Assembly (NCBI GenBank): GCA_029941275.1
Contig: JAPYQK010000005.1
Coordinates: 1 to 33,355, forward strand
Direction of reading: 5' to 3'
Source: Longimicrobiales bacterium
Lineage (GTDB): Bacteria > Gemmatimonadota > Gemmatimonadetes > Longimicrobiales > Gaopeijiaceae
Length of the DNA: 33,355 bases
Shown here: positions 1-10,000 of the stretch, one piece after another
Layout: the number at the start of each line of letters is the position of its first letter
Numbering within the stretch: the first letter of the stretch is position 1
The notes under the pieces: model-generated
Seen by the model: the letters and a program-made list of their open reading frames with translations, nothing else
What the model was told of the DNA's origin: nothing
Databases searched by the model: none
Program-made: the position numbers and the translations under genes

Positions 1-301
1 GTGTATGAGTTCGGCCGCTTCCGCTCATGAGATGATGTTGGGAGAGGACTCCGTGGCGATCACCATCACGATCCCGTTCGCGGTGGACTGGTCTGCTCCT
101 GCAACCAAGTACGAGAGGGCACCCTCGCCGGGCTCATCAAAGATGGGTGCACCGACCTCGGAAAGCTCTGCTCCATTTCCGGAGCGGGGATCGACTGCGG
201 AAGCTGCAGACCAGAGATCCAGCGTCTTCTGGAAGAGCATCTCGTCGAGGAGCCGGTATAGGCCCTTGCAGCCCAGCACGCCTTCGGCGCACTTTGTCCG
301 C
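1..301. other. Left-edge stretch without a confident gene
   Basis: The plus frame of the downstream hydrolase stays open through here, but the encoded residues look nothing like a signal peptide or the hydrolase family, so I do not extend that gene upstream. On the minus strand a frame is open from about 315 to a TGA at 25-27. Its roughly 96 residues read more like a protein, with an amphipathic stretch (GLYRLLDEMLFQKTLDLW) and a beta-like end (NGIVMVIATE). It has no recognisable domain and no clear ribosome binding site. It may be the end of a decayed minus-strand gene or only an open frame in GC-rich DNA. Confidence 0.3.
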
Positions 302-1600
302 ATGGCAAATTCCATCGCCCATTTCAGGGCCACCCTTCGGGGCCGACGCACGACTCTCGGACTGATCATCGTTTCGCTGGCCGCTTGCACGGCCGACCCG
401 TCCGGAGACTCCGCGAGTTCAGCCGGTCCCATGTCGGAAGAGCAGCCGGACCCCACGGCCATTCGGCCCTTCACGATCAACATCGCCGATGAGGTGTTGA
501 CCGATCTCCAGGACCGTTTGTCCCGCACGCGTCTTCCGGATCAGATCCCCGGAACGGAATGGGACTACGGGACCAATCGGGCGTACTTGGAGGAACTCCT
601 AGCCTACTGGCAAGACGGCTTCGACTGGCGCGCCCAGGAACGACGGCTCAATGAGTTCGATCACTTCAAGACCGTGATCGACGGGGTGGACGTGCACTTC
701 ATCCATCAGCGCTCTCCGGAGGAGAACGCGACGCCACTGCTCATCACGCACGGTTGGCCGGGCTCCTTCGTGGAATTCGCGAACATCATCGGTCCGTTGA
801 CCGACCCGGCAGCGTACGGGGGTGATCCCGCTGACGCGTTCCACGTCGTGATTCCTTCGCTCCCGGGCTTCGGTTTCTCGGGGATACCCACCGAGCGGGG
901 GTATAACCCTGAGAAGATGGCCGACGTCGAGGCAGGGTTGATGGAGCGGCTGGGCTACGACCAGTACGGCGCTCAAGGTGGCGACTGGGGGGCCATCATC
1001 GGCCGTCAACTCGCGGGTAACTACAGTGACCGCGTCATCGGCTTCCACTCCAACTTCATGACGGCTGGCCCACCACCAGGCGGCGACCCCGAAGAAGGTG
1101 TTACGGCCGAAGAGACAGCACTCAGGCTCGATCGGGCAGCATCGTTCGCGGATGGACGTGGCTATCAGTCGATTCAAGGGTCCAAACCACAGACTCTCGG
1201 ATACGGCCTCAACGATTCCCCCGCCGGCTTGGCGGCATGGATCGTGGAGAAATTCCACGGCTGGAGCGACAATGACGGCAACGTCGAGAGCGCGTTCACG
1301 AAGGACGAGATGTTGACGAACATCACGCTCTACTGGGTGACCGGGACGATCACCTCATCGACGCGCATTTACTACGAGTCCGGCAATACACCGCCCATCC
1401 GCCGGGTCGGGTACGTCACCGTGCCGACGGCCGCAGCCAACTTCCCGAAGGAGATCAGCTTCGCACCCCGAGCGTGGGCTGAAGCGCGCTACAACATCGT
1501 CCGCTGGACCATCATGCCCCGCGGTGGGCACTTCGCGGCGCTGGAGGAACCCGAGTTGTTGGTGGACGACGTCCGTGCGTTTTTCAGAGAACTGCGGTAG
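302..1600 (+). CDS. Epoxide hydrolase-like alpha/beta hydrolase, lipoprotein
   Basis: The product belongs to the microsomal-type epoxide hydrolase family, which opens epoxides to diols through a covalent ester on an Asp nucleophile. From ATG 302 it is 432 residues. It opens with a lipoprotein signal whose lipobox LAAC ends at Cys29, so it is probably anchored to a membrane on the outer side. An epoxide-hydrolase N-terminal region covers about residues 53-145. The oxyanion motif HGWPG is at 150-154, the nucleophile Asp228 sits in GGDWG, and the C-terminal catalytic His410 lies in PRGGHF. All core catalytic pieces are therefore present. I chose ATG 302 because the lipoprotein signal starts there; no good Shine-Dalgarno precedes it and the frame is open further upstream. 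The substrate is unknown. The SDR gene follows 29 bases later and is probably co-transcribed. Other alpha/beta hydrolases are possible, but the N-terminal region and motifs fit epoxide hydrolase well. Confidence 0.85.
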   Translation: MANSIAHFRATLRGRRTTLGLIIVSLAACTADPSGDSASSAGPMSEEQPDPTAIRPFTINIADEVLTDLQDRLSRTRLPDQIPGTEWDYGTNRAYLEELLAYWQDGFDWRAQERRLNEFDHFKTVIDGVDVHFIHQRSPEENATPLLITHGWPGSFVEFANIIGPLTDPAAYGGDPADAFHVVIPSLPGFGFSGIPTERGYNPEKMADVEAGLMERLGYDQYGAQGGDWGAIIGRQLAGNYSDRVIGFHSNFMTAGPPPGGDPEEGVTAEETALRLDRAASFADGRGYQSIQGSKPQTLGYGLNDSPAGLAAWIVEKFHGWSDNDGNVESAFTKDEMLTNITLYWVTGTITSSTRIYYESGNTPPIRRVGYVTVPTAAANFPKEISFAPRAWAEARYNIVRWTIMPRGGHFAALEEPELLVDDVRAFFRELR

Positions 1601-1629
1601 TACGTCCAACCGCCCTCCCCGGCACGCGT

Positions 1630-2394
1630 GTGATCATGATACTCGTGGTCGGTCTCGTATCGGCCTCGGCCATCGCCGCCCCGGCGGCCAAGGCGCAGGT
1701 GTCGACACCGCGACCCGGTCAGCAAGTCGCTTTGGTTACCGGTTCCACGAGCGGACTGGGCCACGAACTCGCGCTCCGACTCGGTTCCATGGGCATGCAT
1801 GTCATAGTGCACGGTCGTAACCGTGAGCGGGGAGTGGGGGTCGTCGAGGCGATCGAAGGACAAGGAGAGGGCAGTGCCCGGTTCTATCGAGCCGACCTCG
1901 GTTCCTTCGAAGAGGTCCGTGATTTCGGCGAAGCGATCCTTCGCGACTACGACAGGATCGACGTCCTCATCAACAACGCCGGCCTCGCGTCAGCCCCCAA
2001 CGGCCGGGCCTTCTCGACCGACGGGCACGAGTTGATGTTCCAGGTGAACCACCTCTCACACTTTCTACTCACCCGGATGCTCCTGCCTCGGCTCGTTGAT
2101 AGTGCCCCGTCCCGCGTCGTGAACGTCTCTTCGGGCGCTCAGCAACCGATCGACTTCGACGACGTAATGATGGAGAACAACTTCAGTGGTGGGCGGGCAT
2201 ACGCCCAAAGCAAACTCGCCCAAGTCATGTTCACCATCGACCTCGCGGAAGAACTCGAGGGTACCGGCGTAATCGTCAACGCGTTACACCCGGCCACCCT
2301 CATGGACACGCCCATGGTGGCCAAGCTCGGTCGCCCACCGAGGGCCACGGTCGACGAGGGAGCGGACGCTGTGTGCAGCTTGTCACTTCCCTAA
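1630..2394 (+). CDS. Short-chain dehydrogenase/reductase, C-terminus lost to a frameshift
   Basis: This is a classical NAD(P)-dependent SDR oxidoreductase. The cofactor motif TGSTSGLG is at residues 37-44, NNAG at 115-118, the catalytic Ser in NVSSG near 168, and YAQSK with Tyr191 and Lys195. The first 23 residues are hydrophobic and end in AKA, like a signal peptide, which is unusual for an SDR and suggests export. Translation can begin at GTG 1630 or ATG 1636. The frame ends early at TAA 2392. The missing SDR C-terminus lies immediately downstream in another frame (see 2395-2528), so the gene carries a frameshift near 2370-2391. It lies 29 bases after the epoxide hydrolase gene, and the pair could act on the same class of small organic substrate, though that is only inference from position. 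Confidence 0.8.
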   Translation: MIMILVVGLVSASAIAAPAAKAQVSTPRPGQQVALVTGSTSGLGHELALRLGSMGMHVIVHGRNRERGVGVVEAIEGQGEGSARFYRADLGSFEEVRDFGEAILRDYDRIDVLINNAGLASAPNGRAFSTDGHELMFQVNHLSHFLLTRMLLPRLVDSAPSRVVNVSSGAQQPIDFDDVMMENNFSGGRAYAQSKLAQVMFTIDLAEELEGTGVIVNALHPATLMDTPMVAKLGRPPRATVDEGADAVCSLSLP

Positions 2395-2528
2395 CCATCG
2401 GAAGCGGCGGCTATTTCAGCGATCAACAGCCCCGGCGGGCAAACAACCAGGCGTACGACGAAGGGGCTCGCGCGAGACTATGGAGGTTGAGCGAGGAGTT
2501 GACCGGGACGCGCAGAGCGGGAAACTGA
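2395..2528 (+). pseudogene. Out-of-frame C-terminal end of the SDR gene
   Basis: In the frame containing codon 2397-2399 the sequence reads TIGSGGYFSDQQP, then NNQAYDEGARARLWRLSEEL, to a TGA at 2526-2528. This is the usual C-terminal end of retinol-dehydrogenase-like SDRs. Reading back, the same frame gives QLVTSLTIGSGGYF. One base missing near GTG-TGC at about 2371-2374 would restore DAV-M-QLVTS and a continuous protein of about 299 residues. This could be a real mutation or a sequencing error. Confidence 0.75.
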
Positions 2529-2554
2529 CCGGACCTGCCTGGAGAGGGTTGGCC

Positions 2555-4237
2555 TCACCGCCCCACAGGTACGACGATGTCCTTCCGAGAAACGCGTTGA
2601 CTCAGGGGGATATCAAATCGCTCGGACCGTGACTCGACACCGTTCCACACGGATACGATGTCCAGCCGCCGGTCCCTGGGAACACCACAAAGCAGGAAGA
2701 GCCCATCCTCCCTGAGTTCCGTGGTGGAGCGTGAGTAACCCTGCTGGGCAAAGCCCCCGCCTCTTCCGGTAACCTCCACCCACCGGACCACGATCTCGAC
2801 CCCCGGGGCCGGATCGCCCGAAGCCAGCAGCGCGAACCCCACGAGAATTGCCTCGGTATCCGTGGGTTCGACGGAACCGCACGCCTCTGCTATCACGGTT
2901 TCCAGCGATCGGTGGACCAGGCGCACCGAGGCCACTTCGCCTGGCCTCACCTCGAAGAAGGTCGGCTCCGGTAGAAGACCGAGGTCATCCAAGACCGGGT
3001 TGGACATCCTCACCCCATAGTATCCCTCCACGAGGTCCGCAAACTGAAATCGGCCGTCCCCATCGGTCGTGGCTCGGATGCTGTCGTCCAGGAGGACGAC
3101 GACCCCCCCCACCGGCGCCGAATCCTCGGGATCGAGCACGACACCCTCGATAATGCCCGCCTCGGAGTCGAGCACGAGGTCACCATCCAAGTTGGTAACT
3201 CTCACGACCAAGCTGCCCTCTTCTCTGATGCCCACGAGCCGTATTTGCATTCGCCGGCCCGGCCTGGTTGCTGCCTCGAGGATGGGCATGCGGATATACC
3301 ATTCACGTACGATCCACGTCCCGTCGGGCAGACCATCGAAGCGGACCCGCCCCCCTAGCCTGTCCGAGTCGGGCACATCCAGGAACTCGTATCGATAATC
3401 CAGCCACTGAAGTTCGCCGGTCGTCCGATCGAGCCACATAACACCACTGATCTCGGGAACACCCCGGTCTTCGGTCGGCTCGAAGGAAAGCCCGATGAGG
3501 TCCTCCGCTTCGCCCCTCCCCTCAGTCAAACTCATGCAGTGCGTATCGATGAACGCGTCCGACAACAGGACATCCGCGTCGGGGGCGTAGTACGAGGCGC
3601 CACCCCCATCCCGGTCGATATGGACGAAGCCATTCTCCAGCAAGTTGTCGACGTCCAAACTCGCGAGGGGGCTGGCGAGGGTCCGTCTTTGGACTCGGCT
3701 CTGCTCGCTCAGTACGTTGCGGCCCCGAGCATCCAACTCCCGCTCGTAACGGCGAAGCGTATACCTGTACAACCGGCGCCCGCTCGTCTGGGCCGTCGCC
3801 TCCAGCGCCTTGCGCGCCTCTTCCCACACCGTGGCAGTGGCCACGCCTTGTCCGGGGCGAACCTCACAGCGACGACTGCTCGATACGGACACGCCCTCCA
3901 GCATGATCGCCTCTACCGGAGCCACGAGTTTGTAGACGACGGTCACCCCCCGGTCCACCGGTATCGGATCGGACCGAACACTGGCTCGGCCAATCCGCTC
4001 CGCCTGCAACCAATACGTCCCGGCGGATGGGAGCCGGAAACTGAACCGGCCAGACGGATTCGTCAGGCGCAAAGCGAGGCGATCCCCTGCACCGTTCAGG
4101 AGTACGACCGAAGCTCCCTGTATGGGAGCCTCCGTCTCCGCCTCGACCACGGTTCCGGTAATGGTCTGCCCAGCGATTGGGGCCACCCCGAGCAGGACCC
4201 CGCTGAAGATCCCGAGCGCCGTCGCGGTCAGACGCAT
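2555..4237 (-). CDS. Exported protein with two carboxypeptidase-regulatory-like domains
   Basis: From ATG 4237 the product has 560 residues. Residues 1-24 form a signal peptide ending in AGQ, which is why I prefer this start to the in-frame codon at 4288. A carboxypeptidase-regulatory-like (transthyretin/CNA-B type) beta-sandwich covers about 24-105, with the pattern GTVVEAETEAPIQGASVVL and a later PSGRFSFRLP. A second covers about 361-430, with GVVLDPEDSAPVGGVVVLLD and DGDGRFQF. The middle, about 110-350, is rich in Arg and aromatic residues and has no domain I can name. Such proteins are abundant in Gemmatimonadota and Bacteroidota, usually surface or periplasmic and of unknown role. No catalytic carboxypeptidase motif is visible. 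Its neighbours do not suggest a function. Confidence 0.8.
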   Translation of the reverse strand: MRLTATALGIFSGVLLGVAPIAGQTITGTVVEAETEAPIQGASVVLLNGAGDRLALRLTNPSGRFSFRLPSAGTYWLQAERIGRASVRSDPIPVDRGVTVVYKLVAPVEAIMLEGVSVSSSRRCEVRPGQGVATATVWEEARKALEATAQTSGRRLYRYTLRRYERELDARGRNVLSEQSRVQRRTLASPLASLDVDNLLENGFVHIDRDGGGASYYAPDADVLLSDAFIDTHCMSLTEGRGEAEDLIGLSFEPTEDRGVPEISGVMWLDRTTGELQWLDYRYEFLDVPDSDRLGGRVRFDGLPDGTWIVREWYIRMPILEAATRPGRRMQIRLVGIREEGSLVVRVTNLDGDLVLDSEAGIIEGVVLDPEDSAPVGGVVVLLDDSIRATTDGDGRFQFADLVEGYYGVRMSNPVLDDLGLLPEPTFFEVRPGEVASVRLVHRSLETVIAEACGSVEPTDTEAILVGFALLASGDPAPGVEIVVRWVEVTGRGGGFAQQGYSRSTTELREDGLFLLCGVPRDRRLDIVSVWNGVESRSERFDIPLSQRVSRKDIVVPVGR

Positions 4238-4430
4238 CCACCTTCGATTTCGTGGGATGGACGCTTCAGAACGATGACCGGCGATCACGGATGCTCCGGG
4301 TTTGGGCTAGGAGACAACTGCTACCATGCGACGGGTCGGGGGGGTCCCTGACCCGAACACCTGAGTCCCGATTCTGCAAGGTTCGCGCCCGGCTTGCCAG
4401 ACAGTACGATCTCCTCGCAGTGGGAGCCCG

Positions 4431-5081
4431 CTACCGCGACCCATCCGGCCCCCACGGCGTAATGGCGATGGGCCCAGGACCGTTCCCTGCTTCGACGGTG
4501 GCCAAAACCGTATTCGTCTCTGTCGAGACCACCGATACGGATTGATCGAAGCGATTCGGGACGTACACCTGCGTCCCATCCGGCGTGATCAGCACTGCCT
4601 GGGGCCAGTTACCCACCCCGACGTTGGCTACTTCCACATTCGTTTCCGTCGAGATTGCCGACACGGAGTTGGTGAGGCGATTCGTGACGTAGACGCTCGT
4701 CCCATCCGGTGTGGTCGCCACCCCGGTCGTCAAACCGTCGGTATCGATCGTGGCCAGCACCGTATTCGTCGCTGCGGAGATCGCCGATACCGTCTGGTAG
4801 TTTCCTACATACACCAGAGGAGCGGGATGCACGTCGAACCCAGAACTGGTCACGATCAGCCCTGGTGCGGCGGTCGAGGCCGTCAAGTCGTAGCCCGACC
4901 CATCCCCGACAATGCTCAAGTCAGTGAAGTTTACTACCCCTGACGTGGCGGCCAGCGTCATGGTACCGGAAAGTGTTCCCCCTCCCGGATTGGTCCCAAC
5001 CGCCACGGTTACGTCGCCCGTGAACCCCGTAACGACGCTCCCGAGAAAGTCTCGGACCGTGACCTCCACCGTGTCGGGCAC
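4431..5081 (-). CDS. YVTN-type beta-propeller repeat protein, probably truncated
   Basis: The 216-residue frame has two parts. Residues 1-85 form an immunoglobulin-like module of the kind found in large surface proteins (VEVTVRDFLG, GTNPGGGTLSGT, YDLTAST). Residues 88-209 hold three 40-43 residue YVTN repeats with the pattern VYV-NR...SVSVISTETN-VLATV...P-AITPDGT. A full propeller needs six or seven such repeats, so the C-terminus looks short. The only start in this frame is GTG 5081, with no ribosome binding site and no signal peptide. The same frame stays open upstream to about 5171, while a strong AAGGAGG plus GTG stands at 5191 in a different frame. I read this as a fragment of a once larger secreted protein. 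Confidence 0.6.
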   Translation of the reverse strand: MPDTVEVTVRDFLGSVVTGFTGDVTVAVGTNPGGGTLSGTMTLAATSGVVNFTDLSIVGDGSGYDLTASTAAPGLIVTSSGFDVHPAPLVYVGNYQTVSAISAATNTVLATIDTDGLTTGVATTPDGTSVYVTNRLTNSVSAISTETNVEVANVGVGNWPQAVLITPDGTQVYVPNRFDQSVSVVSTETNTVLATVEAGNGPGPIAITPWGPDGSR

Positions 5082-5191
5082 ACAAAGGGCGCCAGAAAGG
5101 CACTCAGTACAGGACGAAAAGCCAGGGCAGCGAATCGTATGAGTGGGGCAAACAGCGTGAGTGCGGGCGCCGAACAGGGGGCCTCACGCAC
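5082..5191 (-). other. Candidate frameshifted N-terminus of the YVTN protein
   Basis: GTG 5191 is preceded by AAGGAGG (5197-5203 on the plus strand as CCTCCTT) at a 5-base distance, one of the best ribosome binding sites in the window. From it the frame encodes MREAPCSAPALTLFAPLIRF and a further hydrophobic run, ending in an arginine-rich tail unlike any family (stop near 5009). The tail overlaps the start of the YVTN frame. A single shift near 5075-5085 would join the hydrophobic leader to PDTVEVTVRD. This is inferred from the sequence only. Confidence 0.4.
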
Positions 5192-5347
5192 AGCTACCTC
5201 CTTATTGGTTGCCGCTGGGGGAGAAGAGCGGCTAGGACACCCACGGGCTGACTTTATCCTGCGGTGGAAGTAGTCGCAACCTCGTACTTGACCAACTCCC
5301 GGCCGACCGGCACCATCGGTGGCGTGCCTTTCAAGGGGAGGAAATTC

Positions 5348-6973
5348 ATGGCCAAGCGACCAATTATCGACCGCAGAGCGTTCCTCGCGGGCAGTGCCGG
5401 CGCGATGGGGGCGGCGTTCTTCAAAGGCGCACCGCTCGATGCCTTGGCCAGTCACGTTCCGCTTCCCGTATCCCAAGTCTGGGACACCGGTCGGGTACGA
5501 CACCTCCTCCCGACGGTCAGCGACTCGAGGATCCTTCTCAAGGCCTCCTTCGAACAGGCGCTGTCCGACACTCCCGTCCTTCGAGTCGGGGGGCGCAATT
5601 TCCCCGGCCGGATGACAGATACGGGGGGAAAATTCTGGCAATTCTACGCCACGGATCTCGACGCGGGTGTCAGCCACTCACTCTCGCTCGTGGCCGCGGA
5701 CGGCTCCTCCCTCTGTGAGCCCTGGCCGATCTCGACGTTTCCTGCAGCGGACGCGCGCCCAGACCGGTTCCGTCTCCTCTTCTTCACGTGTGCGGGCGGG
5801 CCGGAGGGCACGTACGCCGGGATCGGTGATCGTCGCGGCAACCTCCCCACGGCGCTGCGCAACCGACTGCTGCGTCGAGCGCTGTCGTTCAATCCGGACG
5901 CGACGGTCGCAAATGGGGACCACATTTACTGGGACCTCCATCAATGGAGCGGCCAACTGACAGGAGGACTCAGCCCCAGGGGGGAGAACTCGAACTTCGA
6001 TTTCTCGGGGTCCGTGTGGAGTACGAACAACGAGGCGGCGCTGATGCTGGCGGCGGGACCTCAGATCGTGCCTGTGTATGGCACGGACTTCCGATCGACG
6101 CCCACATTTTTCCTGCAGGACGATCACGACCACTGGGAGAATGACGCAGCCGGCGCGTTCCCGGTCGCTTGGTTTCAACTCCAGCTCGCCCGCGCGACCC
6201 AGCAGCTCTACTACCCGGAGTTTCTACCAGAGGCGAACCGTCCGCTGGGCCTGCCGTTCTCGTCATCGAGCGACCGAGGTGACCTGTCCGAGAGCTTCGG
6301 TACCATTCGCTACGGGAATTTGGCGGAGGTCCTTCTATACGACGTGCGGCGCACCATGACGCTCGGGCCCCGCGCCGTCTTTGTGGACTCGAACGTCGAG
6401 GACTGGCTGCTCGCGCGCACCGCAGCTCCGGGGATCCGCCACGTGGTCCACGCGCCCTCGAACCCGATGGGTTGGAGCGCCGGGAAGTGGGGCGAGTGGT
6501 ATCCTGACATCCTCGATACAGACGCCCAGACACTCACGACCGACGTCCCGAAACAGTTTTGGCAGGACGGTTGGCTCGGGCAGCACGACCGCCTGGTGGA
6601 CGCGATGTCAGGCATGAGGGACCGCGCCCCACTCGTCATAAGTGGCGACCTCCACGCGGTCGGTGCCGGCACCATGAGACGGGCCGGCTCGCTGGACCTC
6701 TCGGCAAACCCGGTCACCACCGTCCTAAGTGGCCCAGTCGGAACGTCTCAAAGGGGCTTCCCTTCGGTGGTTCGCGGCGTGGGGTCGACCCCGTCCTCGC
6801 ACCTCGATCTGGAAGAAATCGCACCACCCATTGAGCAACACGGCTTCACGCTCGTGGACTTCCTGCCGGACCGGATGAGCGTGCGCCTATTCCGGTGGGA
6901 CGTGAACAACCAGCCGGTCGAGGCGATCGACCGTTTGGAGCCGTACTACACGACCGAGTTGGCTACGCGCTGA
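5348..6973 (+). CDS. PhoD-like metallophosphatase with Tat signal
   Basis: The product is a PhoD/alkaline-phosphatase-D-like metallophosphoesterase of 541 residues, expected to hydrolyse phosphate mono- or diesters outside the cytoplasm. The start at ATG 5348 follows GGGGAGG closely and gives the Tat signal DRRAFLAGSAGAMGAAFF at residues 8-25. Metal-binding motifs are visible: NGDHIYWD at 189-196, LQDDHDHWEN at 256-265 and SGDLHAVGAG at 432-441, matching the GD, DDHD and GDxH blocks of the superfamily. The N-terminal region, about 40-135, would be the beta-sandwich domain that precedes the catalytic domain in PhoD. The gene stands alone, divergent from the YVTN gene and convergent with the efflux operon. 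A TTGACC hexamer at 5288-5293 could be a -35 box but its -10 partner is weak. Confidence 0.85.
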   Translation: MAKRPIIDRRAFLAGSAGAMGAAFFKGAPLDALASHVPLPVSQVWDTGRVRHLLPTVSDSRILLKASFEQALSDTPVLRVGGRNFPGRMTDTGGKFWQFYATDLDAGVSHSLSLVAADGSSLCEPWPISTFPAADARPDRFRLLFFTCAGGPEGTYAGIGDRRGNLPTALRNRLLRRALSFNPDATVANGDHIYWDLHQWSGQLTGGLSPRGENSNFDFSGSVWSTNNEAALMLAAGPQIVPVYGTDFRSTPTFFLQDDHDHWENDAAGAFPVAWFQLQLARATQQLYYPEFLPEANRPLGLPFSSSSDRGDLSESFGTIRYGNLAEVLLYDVRRTMTLGPRAVFVDSNVEDWLLARTAAPGIRHVVHAPSNPMGWSAGKWGEWYPDILDTDAQTLTTDVPKQFWQDGWLGQHDRLVDAMSGMRDRAPLVISGDLHAVGAGTMRRAGSLDLSANPVTTVLSGPVGTSQRGFPSVVRGVGSTPSSHLDLEEIAPPIEQHGFTLVDFLPDRMSVRLFRWDVNNQPVEAIDRLEPYYTTELATR

Positions 6974-7026
6974 CGAGCGGCGCACTCTTAGAGTGCGGAC
7001 GCACACCTTGATGGAAGCGCTCGTCA
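6971..7026. terminator. Nested inverted repeats between convergent genes
   Basis: The two convergent stop codons lie inside an outer inverted repeat, TGACGAGCG at 6971-6979 and CGCTCGTCA at 7018-7026. Inside is a tight hairpin, CGCACTC-TTA-GAGTGCG at 6981-6997. There is no T-tract, so it is not a textbook intrinsic terminator, but the placement suits bidirectional termination or transcript-end protection. Confidence 0.45.
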
Positions 7027-10000
7027 GTCCCCTGCGACCGCTCCCGCCGGCATCACGGGCGCCGTCCCCACGGACGTCGCACCCACTCCTTGCACGCCCC
7101 TAACATCCTCGACCACGCAGTATAGAGCGGGAACGACCAGGAGAGCGATTACCGTGACGAAGAGCGCCCCGAATCCGAGACTGATCGCCATGGGGATCAG
7201 GAATTTCGCTTGCATGGACGTCTCGAATATGATGGGCAAAAGACCGAAGAACGTCGTGAGTGACGTAAGCAGGATGGGACGCAGGCGGCGAGCGCTTCCT
7301 TCGATCACAGCCTCCCGGACACTCGCCCCTGCACTTCGTTGAGTGTTGATGGAGTGTACTAGCACAAGGGTGTCGTTCACCACGACGCCCGACAGCGCGA
7401 TGATGCCGAACACGCTGATCATGGTCAATGTGTAGCCCATGATGAGGTGCCCGACAACGGCCCCCACGACGCCAAACGGAACGGCCGCCATCACGATGAG
7501 CGGCTGAATGTAGCTTCGGAACGGAATCGCCAAGAGACCGAACATGACCACGAGGGCAATCAGGTAGTTGGGGCCGAGCGACGTGAAGCTCTCCTGCATC
7601 TCGCGCTGCTGACCCACCAGATCCATCGACAAACCGGGGAACTCCGAACTCAACTCGGGGAACACGGATCCCTGGAGCGCCGACAGGACACCACGGCTCG
7701 AGGCGACGCCCTGCGCTAGCTCGGCGGTCACATTAACGGTCCGGCGGCCGTCCTCACGTGTGATCCGAGTGGGCGAGCGGCCACGCGTGAATTCCGCGGC
7801 GTACAGGACCGGCACCGCACCGTTTGGTGTGTTGACGATCAGATCCTCGATGTCCTGCTCTGAGGCTCTCTGCTCTTCCGGTAGACGAACCATGACTTTG
7901 ATCTCGTTCCGACCGCGCTGCTCTCTAAGAGCTTCCGCACCGAAAAACGACGATCGGATGGCACGCGCCACATCCGTGCTGGTCAGCCCCAACCCCGCCG
8001 CCTCGGGCAGAAGCTGGAAGTCGAGTTGGGGTTTACCCTCCGCATAGCTGTTATCGACGTTGACTAGGGCCGGAAAATCCCTGAGCCGGTTTGTCATTTC
8101 AAGAGAAGCCTGCGCGAGCACGTCCTCGTCGAGATGGCTGAGTTGAACGTCCACAGCCGCGCCGGCGCTAGGTCCGCCTGCGCTGGCGATCGTAAGCGAC
8201 TCCAGCTCGGCGAGGGCCGGGACGTGGGCCCGCCACCGCTCCTCGAACTGCGCGGCGGTGAAGTCACGCTGATCCTGCGGAAAAAGGCTCACCTCCAGAG
8301 ACACAAGATGGCTTCCCGTGAGGGCAGGGCCACCACCGAAGGAGGGCCCAAACTGCGTGGGACCCTGGCCAACCCGCGAAATGATGCCACGGATCGACTC
8401 CGATCCACCGCTCTCTTCGATCGCCAGATCCAAAGCGGCCTGGAGCTCAGCACGCACCGCGAGCGTCCGTTCGACGGGGGCGCCGAAAGGCAGCCGAGCC
8501 GCCGCCGTCACCACGTCTCCTTCGATTTGAGGAAAGAACGCGAACGGAATGACACCGCCGACCACGGCCCCGATCGTGATGAGGAGTATTGCGACAGCGC
8601 CCGCGACAGTCGTGTAACGGTTCTCCAAAAGTGTACCGAGCAGCGGTCGGTAGCGCGTTCGGATAAAGCGCTCGAGTCCGCGGGCCACCCAGGCCTGCAA
8701 CCGGTCGATGGGAGCCATGAGGCGCGCGCCGGCCGGCCACCCCCTACCGAGTTTGTGCGAGAGGTGGGCAGGAAGCACAAAGAACGACTCGACCAGAGAG
8801 AAGAAGAGAACACCCATCACCACAATCGGGATGAGTCGGAAAATCTTTCCCATCACGCCAGGCACGAACAGGAGAGGGGCAAACGCCACCATCGTAGTCA
8901 GGACCGAGAACGTGACGGGCATGGACATCTCCCGAGTGCCCTTCACTGCTGCTTCCAGGCGTCCCATCCCCCGCTGGCTCGCCTGGTACACATTCTCCGA
9001 TACGATGATTGCGTCGTCTACGACCAGACCTAGGGTGATGATCAGGGCGAAGAGTGTCATCATGTTGATGGACACATCCAGCGGACCCATAAGCAGGAAC
9101 GCCCCGAGAAAGGAGATCGGGATACCCAGAGCGACCCATCCGGCAAGCCGCCGGCTGAGAAAAAGCGTCAACACGATGAGCACGAGCGCGAGGCCCATCA
9201 CGGCGTTCTTGAAGAGCAGGTTGATCCGGTCCTCGAGCACCTCCGAGTCGTCGCTCCAAGTGGAGAGTGTGATGTTTGCCGGCACCCTGGCCCGAAGGCG
9301 CTCCGTGTAGTCCTTTACCGCCGTCGCCACCTCCGTCGGTGTCTGATCCCCCACCCGATACACCGTGAGCTGCACGGCCGGGAGGCCCCCGAACTCGGTG
9401 CTCATGTCGGTGTCCTCGTATCCATCGACGATGGTGGCGATATCACCGAGCCTGAGCTCGTGTCGCTGGGCCGTACCCCGGATGACGACGTTCGCGAAAC
9501 CCTCGGCGGTGAGTCGTCGATCCACCACACGAACTAGTACCTCACCCGACGATGTCTCCACCCCACCCCCGGGAAGGTCGATGGAAGCCATCCGGATCTG
9601 AGCCGCGATCTGTTCCAGGGTGAGCCCGTAAGACTCCAAATCCTCGCGGCGGACCTCGATCGCAAGCTCGAGGGGCGGCACGCCTCCGAGATCGACCTGA
9701 GTGACCTCGGGCAACTCCAGCAGCTCCTCGCGAGCTTGCTCAGCCAACCCGTGCAGAGTCCTGAGGTCCTGATCCCCGGCGAAAATCAGTGAGATGACCG
9801 GCTGTCGGATGGTCGTTGCCGAGATCGTGGGTTCTTCGGCATCCAGCGGAATGGTCGTAATCCGATTGACTTCGTTCGTTACATCTGAAACCACACGATC
9901 CTGGTCGGCCCCCAAAAGGAGTTGGATCGACACGCTGGCCATACCCTCGGACGCCACGGAGTTGACGCGTCTGACCCCGTCGATGGCCCGAACGGCCTCT

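Noticed and set aside
5-301. Upstream in-frame extension of the epoxide hydrolase to 531 residues
   Set aside because: The extra 99 residues resemble no family and precede a clear lipoprotein signal starting at 302.
8134-9033. 299-codon plus-strand open frame
   Set aside because: It is a shadow of the RND permease on the opposite strand; charged, low-complexity composition.
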